Shown here in pieces: positions 26,590 through 34,083 of a stretch of 64,000 bases of DNA. Source of the DNA: CAWIVJ01 sp963839525 (lineage in GTDB: Bacteria > Cyanobacteriota > Vampirovibrionia > Gastranaerophilales > Gastranaerophilaceae); the NCBI GenBank assembly GCA_963839525.1, contig CAWIVJ010000007.1, positions 372,001 through 436,000 of the forward strand, in the 5' to 3' direction. The notes below the pieces were generated by a model. It was given only the letters and a program-made list of their open reading frames with translations, searched no databases and was not told the origin of the DNA. Both the position numbers and the translations under genes were made by a program. Every line of letters begins with the position of its first letter. The stretch's first letter is position 1.

Positions 26590-26630
26590 AAAAGAAGGCG
26601 GCTTGCTTTGCAAGCCGCCTTCTTTTTTAT
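26586..26630. terminator. Bidirectional terminator (21-bp perfect stem)
   Basis: ATAAAAAAGAAGGCGGCTTGC pairs without mismatch with its complement around TTT. It includes the mazG stop codon and lies between the convergent mazG and HEAT-repeat genes. Confidence 0.92.
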
Positions 26631-26638
26631 TTTTTATT

Positions 26639-27505
26639 TTACTGAATCGAAGTCATGGGTTTTTTCTGCAAAGAAGCCCCCGGAATTGATTGCCAGTTTG
26701 CAGCCATAATTTTCTTAAATGACTTTAATGCTGTATCTTCCAATTCACCAAGTTCTTCGGCTTCCATAATTAATTCTCTTAAAGGAAGCAACGCTCTTTG
26801 ATCACGCAGAACACCTAAAGCTGCTGCTGCCCCTGCTCTTACAAGTTCATTTTCAGAACGGTTTTTCATAACGTCTATCAAAGCAGGAACTGCTTTTACG
26901 TCATTTAATTTCCCTAAAGATGTAACTGCGTAAATTCTAACATTTACCCATTCATCATAAAGCATATCTATAACTTTTTCAACAGCTTTTTTGTTTCCAA
27001 TTTCACCTAAAGCTCTTGTAGCATCGCAACGAACATTAACTTTTTCGTGGTCTAAAGATTCCATCAAAGCATCTGTTGCCACATCTCCAATTTCGATTAA
27101 AGCATCTGTTGCCGTAATACAAACCTGAGGATTTTCATCATTGAGAGATTCAACAAGAGGCTCAACAACAATTTCTCCGCCTAATCTGCCTAAAGCACGA
27201 GCAGCACGAACTCTTACATCTACATTTCGGTCATTTCTTAACGATTCAATTAAGAAAACCGTAGATTTTGAATCCCCAAGCTCACCCAATGCACGGGCTG
27301 CATATAAACGAACAGAGCCGTTTTTATCATATCTAAGAACATCAATTAACGGTTCTACTGCTTTAGAATCTCCCATTTCTCCAAGCATGCGAGCCGCATT
27401 GTACCTTATTTTTTCTGAATTATTTGTTTTTAAATCCATCAACAATTCATCAAAAGTTTTTTTAACTTGCTTTTTTTTGCTATTCACACTAATTGTCATT
27501 CGCAT
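26639..27505 (-). CDS. HEAT-repeat protein
   Basis: This 288-aa soluble protein is built of about seven HEAT repeats of 31 residues. Examples are VRLYAARALGELGDSKS, VRVRAARALGRLGGE and VRIYAVTSLGKLNDVKA, running from about residue 30 to 260. This is the PBS-lyase HEAT-like type. Related cyanobacterial proteins include the phycobilin lyases, but the same fold serves as a general protein-binding scaffold and no phycobiliprotein genes occur here. GGAGGAAA precedes the ATG. An upstream motif shared with the gene at 34084-36390 suggests common regulation. Confidence 0.85.
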   Translation of the reverse strand: MRMTISVNSKKKQVKKTFDELLMDLKTNNSEKIRYNAARMLGEMGDSKAVEPLIDVLRYDKNGSVRLYAARALGELGDSKSTVFLIESLRNDRNVDVRVRAARALGRLGGEIVVEPLVESLNDENPQVCITATDALIEIGDVATDALMESLDHEKVNVRCDATRALGEIGNKKAVEKVIDMLYDEWVNVRIYAVTSLGKLNDVKAVPALIDVMKNRSENELVRAGAAAALGVLRDQRALLPLRELIMEAEELGELEDTALKSFKKIMAANWQSIPGASLQKKPMTSIQ

Positions 27506-27807
27506 TTTCCTCCGACACTAAAATATTACTTCCACACATTATATATTTAAATAAAAACTTTTAGTGTGGAAATATTTACTTTTTACATGACTTTATAAAT
27601 TTTTTGTAACATTTGTTCCTAAATCTAATTAATCTACTTCTAAAAATTAAGGGTAAAATTAACACTTTATATAAACATAATAACACATGTTTCTCATTTT
27701 TTTCTTACATTAGGTGGATTATTTTAATATTTTTAATAATTGTTTTTATAAAAATGCTTGTCTTTTAACTATATCGGGGAATTTTTTTTAATAATTCTTT
27801 ACATAGA
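27506..27807 (-). promoter_or_regulatory. Upstream region of the HEAT-repeat gene with two sequence motifs
   Basis: The 302-bp gap has no gene. An inverted repeat TTCCACAC / GTGTGGAA (27530-27537 and 27564-27571) brackets a TATATAAT, 25-66 bp upstream of the HEAT gene, and could be an operator. Further up, at 27580-27595, a 16-mer with core TAAAGTCATGTAA (minus strand) recurs at the same distance upstream of the gene starting at 36390. The remainder is AT-rich and unremarkable. Confidence 0.45.
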
Positions 27808-29466
27808 CTACTTACCGGGGATGGTAATAATAAATTCGCTGCCATACCCAAACTTACTGTTTACAGATATTTTGCCTTCATGTTTTTGAATTATTTTCTC
27901 AGAAATAGCTAATCCTAAACCCGTTCCTACACCAACACCTTTCGTAGTATAACCGGCAGCAAAGATTTTATTAATTTGTTCTTGCTGGATTCCTTTTCCT
28001 GTATCTTTTATCGATACAATTAAATTTTTATTTTTAAACTCTGTTGTAATAATAATTTTACCCGATTTTTCAATACTCTGACAAGCATTTATAAGTATAT
28101 TCATAAAAACTTGATTAAGCATGTTAGGATAGCATTTTATTAAAGGAAGTTCGGAATAATTTTTTATTACTTCTATTTTATTTTTAGTTTCATGTCTAAT
28201 TAAGTCTAAAGTTAAGTCTAATTCTTTATTTATATCTGCATCCTGCAGTTCAGCCTCATCGAGTCTTACAAATTGCTTAAGAGATTTAACCATGTTGCTT
28301 ATTCTTGTAACAGCTTCTTTATCAAGTTCATTAATCTCTTTTAAAGTTTCAGCAATTTCAGCATCATTAATTTTTTTAATGAACTTTGCAATAATAGCAT
28401 TGTTAGAATTGATTGAAGCTAAAGGAGTATTGATTTCATGCGCTACTCCTGCGATTAATTGTCCTAAAGATGCTAATTTTTCAGAATTTATAAGCTGAAT
28501 TTGAGTATCTTTTAATTCTTTAAGCGCATTTTGAAGCTCTGCAACGGTTTTTAAATCTTTTTCATACAACTTTGCCTGAATAATTGCATTTCCAAGCTGA
28601 GCAGAAACACTTTCTAAAATATCTAATTCACTACTTAATTCTCTTTTTTGGCTTGATAAAATAACTATAATCCCAAGCAATTGATTTAAGTGATATATTG
28701 GAATAATTATTCTAAAAACACACTTTTTAAAATTATCCGCCTTCAAATGTTCTTTCAAACAACCTGAAACTACTATCTCTTTATTTATTATTAATTTATG
28801 AGTAGCATTATCAAATTTTATTACAGAACCTATTTCTGACTTAAAATCCTTATTAATTTGTTCTATTTTAAAAGATTTATTAAAAATTGAAGCGTAATAA
28901 ATTTTAAAAGCTCCAAACATATTTGCAAGCTCTTTTATTGTCGAAGTTATGATTTTTGAGGTATCAATAGATTCTCTTATTGCGTTTGAAATTTTATTAA
29001 TCAAAACCGTTTTAATTGCTTGAGCCTGCGCTTTTTGTTTAATTTTGATAAAATTTCTATTTTCAATCTGGAGTTTCTTATATTTATCGGAAAGTTCCTG
29101 ATATTCATTTTCAAGAATTTCTATTTTGTGTTGAGCACTTACATTGCTAAAAATTATTATAATGTAGCGGCTCCTTCTTATTGCAGTTATATTAAAATAC
29201 AAAAGTTCTTTTTGGAGATTTTGGTATGTTACTAAAGCAAAAAAGTTTTGAGGCGACCTGATTGCCTGATAAACAGGTGAATACATTTCCATATTATCAC
29301 CGTAAAGAGCACAGATATCAAAATTTAATTGATGAGAAAATTTTTGCAAACTTATAAAGTCTTTAAACGTCCGTTTAAAGGCATTATTTTTATATAAAAC
29401 CTCCCTTTTGTCATTAATTATAATAACAGCATCATTAAATTTATTAAAAAACTCATACTTCTCCAT
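27808..29466 (-). CDS. Soluble sensor histidine kinase (PAS-GAF-HisKA-HATPase)
   Basis: The 552-aa kinase lacks membrane segments. The order is: an N-terminal PAS-like sensor (about 1-110, DAVIIINDKREVLYKN), a coiled coil, a GAF domain (about 170-300), a phospho-acceptor helix ASLGQLIAGVAHEINTPL with His at about 343, and an ATPase domain with the N box (NILINACQS), DTGKGI and GTGLGLAIS. It should phosphorylate a response regulator in answer to a cytosolic signal. No partner is adjacent; the NarL-type regulator at 55265 is one candidate. The ATG at 29466 is preferred over an upstream GTG because TG-TATAAT lies 6 nt before it. Confidence 0.92.
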   Translation of the reverse strand: MEKYEFFNKFNDAVIIINDKREVLYKNNAFKRTFKDFISLQKFSHQLNFDICALYGDNMEMYSPVYQAIRSPQNFFALVTYQNLQKELLYFNITAIRRSRYIIIIFSNVSAQHKIEILENEYQELSDKYKKLQIENRNFIKIKQKAQAQAIKTVLINKISNAIRESIDTSKIITSTIKELANMFGAFKIYYASIFNKSFKIEQINKDFKSEIGSVIKFDNATHKLIINKEIVVSGCLKEHLKADNFKKCVFRIIIPIYHLNQLLGIIVILSSQKRELSSELDILESVSAQLGNAIIQAKLYEKDLKTVAELQNALKELKDTQIQLINSEKLASLGQLIAGVAHEINTPLASINSNNAIIAKFIKKINDAEIAETLKEINELDKEAVTRISNMVKSLKQFVRLDEAELQDADINKELDLTLDLIRHETKNKIEVIKNYSELPLIKCYPNMLNQVFMNILINACQSIEKSGKIIITTEFKNKNLIVSIKDTGKGIQQEQINKIFAAGYTTKGVGVGTGLGLAISEKIIQKHEGKISVNSKFGYGSEFIITIPGK

Positions 29467-29472
29467 AATTAT

Positions 29473-29478
29473 ATTATA
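29473..29478 (-). promoter_or_regulatory. -10 element (TG-TATAAT) 6 nt before the kinase start
   Basis: On the minus strand TGTATAAT is followed by ATAATT and the ATG at 29466, with no Shine-Dalgarno. The arrangement is the same as for comF. Confidence 0.45.
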
Positions 29479-29686
29479 CACAAATTGGAAAGGTTGATAT
29501 TTTAATTAAAGATATATTTACCTATACCCTTCAATAATAAGATCTTTCAATTATTCAACTTTCTTAATATTGTAAATTAATTAAAACAAAAATTTACGTT
29601 ATGAAACATTTTGTTCCACTCGAAAAGATTTATGCTAAATTAGTAAAATGTACGATATATTCATTTGTTAATCAAGGAGATATTAA

Positions 29687-30274
29687 ATGCCAGAATACTT
29701 GAGCAAAGAGGAAGTTAAGCAGTGGAGAAGTTCATTAGAAAAGATTACGTTAGAAGAATTCGCTGCAAGATTAGGGAAAGTTATAGAAGAAGAAAAACAG
29801 ACTAATGATCTTATAGATATAGTTTTAAAAGGACAGCCCGTAATGTCTAAAGTCGAAGATTCTAATATAACAAGAGGCGAAAAAATAAGCTCTATAGCTC
29901 AAAGAGCATTTGAAAGAGAACGAGAAATCTCTAATACACCTTTTTCAGTAAATATTAAGGCTAAAAATTCTCAAAATACTTCTAAAAAAGCTGGTGTAAC
30001 TATCGGCAAAGCCGATTCGACCGTAATATCTGAAGGTAACAGTTTAAGAGAAGATGTAAATTTAACTTTTGCTAAAGCTTTAACAGAAAGAGAACAATTG
30101 GTTTTTGATTATTTTTCACAAAATAAAGGGGAAATTGTTTATGCTAAAGATTTAGCTAAATTACTTGGATTACCTAGAGATTATGTTTATAAATATATAA
30201 AAAATCTCCGTTCAAAAATTGAGGGTAATAAACTCAAAAATGCAGAAAACGGCGGATATGTTTTAAGTATTTAA
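29687..30274 (+). CDS. DNA-binding protein with C-terminal winged helix
   Basis: The 195-aa protein begins with a charged helical region (EEVKQWRSSLEKITLEEFAARLG), then a low-complexity linker (about 75-120). It ends with a winged-helix domain resembling the OmpR-type effector domain: LTEREQLVFDYFSQNKGEIVYAKDLAKLLGL, a recognition helix YVYKYIKNLRSKIEG, and a wing NGGYVLSI. There is no receiver domain, so it is probably an orphan transcription factor of unknown targets. AAGGAG lies 7 nt before the ATG. A terminator follows. Confidence 0.75.
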   Translation: MPEYLSKEEVKQWRSSLEKITLEEFAARLGKVIEEEKQTNDLIDIVLKGQPVMSKVEDSNITRGEKISSIAQRAFEREREISNTPFSVNIKAKNSQNTSKKAGVTIGKADSTVISEGNSLREDVNLTFAKALTEREQLVFDYFSQNKGEIVYAKDLAKLLGLPRDYVYKYIKNLRSKIEGNKLKNAENGGYVLSI

Positions 30275-30309
30275 AAAATCTTGTTTTTAAAACTTAATAA
30301 ATTTGTATT

Positions 30310-30355
30310 AAAAAAGCAAAAAGCTGTAAAATATTATTGTGGCTTTTGCTTTTTT
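30310..30355 (+). terminator. Rho-independent terminator
   Basis: AAAAAAGCAAAA-GC pairs with GC-TTTTGCTTTTTT around a loop of about 16 nt, followed by T residues, 36 bp after the winged-helix gene. Confidence 0.65.
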
Positions 30356-30422
30356 AAATTACTTAATCACTTAACCTTATTTTTGTGATTACATGGTTAA
30401 ATGTAGTTTTATAGGATAAATT

Positions 30423-31625
30423 ATGGATTCATCTATTATAAGTGTATCTCAAATCTTAAATAATGCTCAAATCTTCTTTTCTGCAGGATTTTCTGCAGGA
30501 TATAGTTTTGATGGAAAAAAAGCTGCGGATTATTTTGAGGAATTAATAGAAAATTCTATATCTCCGAGTCCTATTTTTTCAGGAATTTTAATTATGGAAA
30601 AAACCGGAAATGATTATACAATTGTGGACGGTTTACAAAGACTTACAACAATAAGCCTGCTTTTATGTGCATTATGCGAAAATTATAAAGGTACTTCAGA
30701 ACAAAATGAAGATGCGAGGAGCAAAATTTTCTCAAGATTCTTGGTTTCTCAAGGCGAACCTAAACTTAGGCTAGAAATTGAACAGCAAAAAATTTATAAA
30801 AAAATCTTATTTTCTGAAGAATTAAATGAAAGTGAAAAACAAAATAATTTATTTCTCGCATATAAAAGCTTTTTAAGCGCTATAAAAAAACGTAAAATTG
30901 CAGGAACAGAATTATTTAGAATAATTTCAAAAATCCAATTTATGACTATCATTACTGATAAATTAGAAATTTCCGTCAGAGATTTTTATCAGGTAATTAA
31001 TTCGAATAAAAATGAATCTCAAATAAAATTAATTTCAAATTTTATTGCTCAAGAAGATGAAACATCCGGAGCTTTATGGCAAACAATAGTTGGTTCTTTT
31101 AAAAAATCCGAATTTTTATTGGAATCTTTTATTAGAGATTTTTTAATTACAAGAACTGACAGCGAAACATTAAATAAGAGCTCTTTGTACAATAATTTTA
31201 AAAAATACTATTATACTATTTTAAAATATCAAGCTCCAAAAACAATTATAGAAGGTATTTTTAAATATTCTAAATATTATTTAAAAATTTTAAATGCTGA
31301 CTTTGAAACTCCTCAAATTAGGGAGCAAATTACAATTCTAAATAAAAACGGAGGTAAAGATTCTTATCCTTATTTAATGGAAGTCTTAGATGATTTAGAA
31401 AATTCACATATTAACGCAGACGCTTTTTTAAATATATTGATGATGATAAATTTATTTATTAAAAGCAGACAAGAAATTTCTGTTTCAAATGTAAACATTG
31501 ATTTTTCAAACCTTAGTAAAGAGCTTAATAAAATGCTTGTATTAAAAGATTATGTTCCTGAAATTCTTTATGAAAATAAACTAACTTTAAATGAAATTAA
31601 CAATTTATCAAATTTTGAAGTATAA
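30423..31625 (+). CDS. DUF262-type protein without a nuclease domain
   Basis: The 400-aa protein carries the DUF262 signature as VDGLQRLTTISLLL (D69, Q72, R73), where the usual motif is DGQQRLTTL. DUF262 is the ParB/Srx-like, nucleotide-hydrolysing half of GmrSD-type and related restriction and antiphage enzymes, which normally end with a DUF1524 HNH nuclease. Here the C-terminal 200 residues are helical and contain no H-x-H...N nuclease signature, so it is a solitary DUF262 protein. The Q-to-L change sits in the signature itself. AGGA lies 6 nt before the ATG. ftsH begins 40 bp downstream and may share the transcript. Confidence 0.7.
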   Translation: MDSSIISVSQILNNAQIFFSAGFSAGYSFDGKKAADYFEELIENSISPSPIFSGILIMEKTGNDYTIVDGLQRLTTISLLLCALCENYKGTSEQNEDARSKIFSRFLVSQGEPKLRLEIEQQKIYKKILFSEELNESEKQNNLFLAYKSFLSAIKKRKIAGTELFRIISKIQFMTIITDKLEISVRDFYQVINSNKNESQIKLISNFIAQEDETSGALWQTIVGSFKKSEFLLESFIRDFLITRTDSETLNKSSLYNNFKKYYYTILKYQAPKTIIEGIFKYSKYYLKILNADFETPQIREQITILNKNGGKDSYPYLMEVLDDLENSHINADAFLNILMMINLFIKSRQEISVSNVNIDFSNLSKELNKMLVLKDYVPEILYENKLTLNEINNLSNFEV

Positions 31626-31664
31626 TAAAAAAAGATTATTAGTAAGCACAGAGGAAATTTATAA

Positions 31665-33554
31665 ATGAACAAGAGTCAATCAATGGGAATGTATGTAATA
31701 CTGGGCATAATGATTTTAGCATTTGTTTCTATGCTCATTGCAGGACCTACTACAAGTACTCAAGAACTTTCTTATACAGAATTTTTGCAAAAGCTTAAAG
31801 CCGGAGATATTAAAAGCGTTGAAATAGATAAAGATGCAGCATCGCTAATTGCGCATCCGAAAGTTCAAATTAAAGCTGAGGGGGAAAAAGGTACTGAGGG
31901 TATGAAAACTTTATACAAAGAACAAAAACCTCCTTTGATTCAATATAAAGTTTTAACCCCTAATGATCCGAATTTAATTACAAAGTTGGAAAATGCAAAA
32001 GTTGATGTTAACGTAAAAAAACCAAGCGAATCTTCTCAATGGTTAGGTATTTTGGGCTCTTTGATTTTACCATTGTTATTTATAATTTTTTTGGTTGTAA
32101 TGGCAAAAGGTCTTCAGGCAGGAGGAACTCAGGCTATGTCTTTTGGCAAAAGCAAGGCTAAATTAATGCTTGATAACAAAGTTAAAATTACATTTAAAGA
32201 TGTAGCGGGGATTGATGAAGAAAAACAAGAGCTTGAAGAAATAGTTGATTTTTTGAAAAATGGAGAAAAATATATCAAATTAGGCGCGAAAATTCCTAAA
32301 GGAGTGCTTTTGGTAGGAATTCCCGGAACTGGTAAAACATTAATGGCAAAAGCTGTAGCAGGGGAAGCCGGAGTACCTTTCTTTTCAATAAGCGGTTCTG
32401 ACTTTGTCGAAATGTTTGTAGGTGTAGGAGCAAGCAGAGTTCGTGATTTATTCGAACAGGCAAAAAAACACCAACCATGTATTATATTTATAGATGAAAT
32501 TGATGCAGTAGGTCGTCAACGCGGAGCCGGTCTTGGCGGTGGACATGACGAAAGAGAACAAACTTTAAACCAACTGCTTGTAGAGATGGATGGTTTTGAC
32601 GAAAATACAAATATTATAGTAATTGCGGCTACAAACCGACCTGATATTCTTGATAATGCTCTTTTGCGTCCGGGTAGATTTGATAGACAAATTGTTATTA
32701 ATCGACCTGATATTTTAGGCAGAGAGCAAATTTTAACGGTTCATTCCAAAAACAAGCCTCTTTCTGATGAAGTCGATTTAAAAATTCTGGCAAAGCGTAC
32801 GCCGGGCTTTACTGGAGCTGATTTACAAAATCTTTTGAATGAAGCTGCCCTTCTGGCTGCAAGACACGACAAATTAAAAATACACATGGATGATTTAGAA
32901 GAAGCCATTGATAAGGTTATGGCGGGTCCTGAAAAGAAAAGCAGAATTATATCCGATGAAGAAAAAGAAAATACTGCTTACCACGAAGTTGGTCATTCTC
33001 TTTTAGCAAAACTGCTTAAAAATTGTGATCCATTACATAAAGTTTCAATTATTCCGCGTGGCATGGCATTAGGTATTACTATGACGTTACCTGAAAAAGA
33101 TCATTTAACGATGACAAAAAGTCAATTACTAGACAGAATAACAATGACTCTCGGAGGAAGAGTTGCGGAAGAACTTATGTATGGAAAAGAAGCAATTACA
33201 ACAGGAGCAATGAATGATTTGGAAAAAGTTACCGCTCTTGCACGTAAAATGGTTACAGCTTACGGAATGAGCGACAAAATGGGGCATATGGCTTATGGAA
33301 AAAGTGAAGAGCATGTATTTATGGGTCGTGATTTCGGACATACAAGAGATTTTTCGGAAGAAATTGCAGCAAATATAGATAAAGAAGTTAAAAAAATCGT
33401 CGATGACTGCTATGAGATCGCAAAAAAACTGCTTGAAGAAAATAAAGATATGCTTGAATATATTTCTAAAAAACTTTTAGAAGAAGAAACCCTTGATGAA
33501 AAAGAGTTTATGGTTCTTATGGATAAAGTAAAAAATGACAGAGTTTCAGCGTAA
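31665..33554 (+). CDS. ftsH: ATP-dependent zinc metalloprotease FtsH
   Basis: The 629-aa protein is a membrane AAA+ protease. Two N-terminal membrane segments (about 8-25 and 127-147) flank a periplasmic domain of about 100 residues. The AAA+ domain has Walker A GIPGTGKT (about 218-225), Walker B IIFIDEIDAVGR and the second region of homology NRPDILDNALLRPGRFDR. The zinc protease site is HEVGH at about 440, followed by the third ligand region. It degrades misfolded membrane proteins and short-lived regulators such as LpxC. The site is HEVGH rather than the commoner HEAGH. GAGGAAAT precedes the ATG. Confidence 0.97.
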   Translation: MNKSQSMGMYVILGIMILAFVSMLIAGPTTSTQELSYTEFLQKLKAGDIKSVEIDKDAASLIAHPKVQIKAEGEKGTEGMKTLYKEQKPPLIQYKVLTPNDPNLITKLENAKVDVNVKKPSESSQWLGILGSLILPLLFIIFLVVMAKGLQAGGTQAMSFGKSKAKLMLDNKVKITFKDVAGIDEEKQELEEIVDFLKNGEKYIKLGAKIPKGVLLVGIPGTGKTLMAKAVAGEAGVPFFSISGSDFVEMFVGVGASRVRDLFEQAKKHQPCIIFIDEIDAVGRQRGAGLGGGHDEREQTLNQLLVEMDGFDENTNIIVIAATNRPDILDNALLRPGRFDRQIVINRPDILGREQILTVHSKNKPLSDEVDLKILAKRTPGFTGADLQNLLNEAALLAARHDKLKIHMDDLEEAIDKVMAGPEKKSRIISDEEKENTAYHEVGHSLLAKLLKNCDPLHKVSIIPRGMALGITMTLPEKDHLTMTKSQLLDRITMTLGGRVAEELMYGKEAITTGAMNDLEKVTALARKMVTAYGMSDKMGHMAYGKSEEHVFMGRDFGHTRDFSEEIAANIDKEVKKIVDDCYEIAKKLLEENKDMLEYISKKLLEEETLDEKEFMVLMDKVKNDRVSA

Positions 33555-33755
33555 TTCCTCTGCTATAGTTAGTTAAAGCAATACAAAAACAAGTTTTAAA
33601 ACTTAAGTTTTATTAAAATTTTTATTGCCCGATTGGGCTATTTCCAAGAAAATAGGTTTTATAATTATTTTTATGGCTTATAATTTTTAATACCTAAGTT
33701 TTCTAATGCGTAATAACGTATTTAGCCCAATACTAGCCAGCACTAAGGAGAATAT

Positions 33756-34067
33756 ATGCAAATCAACGCTCTTAAAACAACGCGGGGAAATTCTTATCCT
33801 CAAAATTATCAGAAAAATTCGCTAAAAGGAATATCATCAAAAACTGTTGCTTTATCGCAAAAATACTCTTACGAAGTATTTTTTTTAGGAAAAAATCCAG
33901 AGGACTTGGACTTACTCTCAAGACTAAAAAAAGTCATAAAAAAAGTTATTAAAGCCGCAAAAGAAGTAAGGGAAGAGGAGAAAAACAAACTACCAGAATG
34001 GTATGAGAGGTATCTAAGAGGGGAAGAAGATCATGATACACCTTGGGACGGCACACCTTGGTATTAA
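33756..34067 (+). CDS. Small protein with NSLKG leader, unknown function
   Basis: A 103-aa protein that begins MQINALKTTRG and has NSLKG at 21-25, a variant of the recurring leader. The rest is a basic helical region (LLSRLKKVIKKVIKAAKEVREEEKN) and an acidic, Trp-rich tail (DHDTPWDGTPWY). It has no membrane segment. AAGGAG lies 7 nt upstream. It is convergent with the 768-aa protein gene, which also carries the leader, with 16 bp between stops. Confidence 0.65.
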   Translation: MQINALKTTRGNSYPQNYQKNSLKGISSKTVALSQKYSYEVFFLGKNPEDLDLLSRLKKVIKKVIKAAKEVREEEKNKLPEWYERYLRGEEDHDTPWDGTPWY

Positions 34068-34083
34068 CCTATTACAAATCCTC

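Noticed and set aside
26639..27505. Phycobilin lyase
   Set aside because: The HEAT repeats are of the PBS-lyase type, but no phycobiliprotein or bilin-synthesis genes occur and the repeat fold alone does not define the activity.
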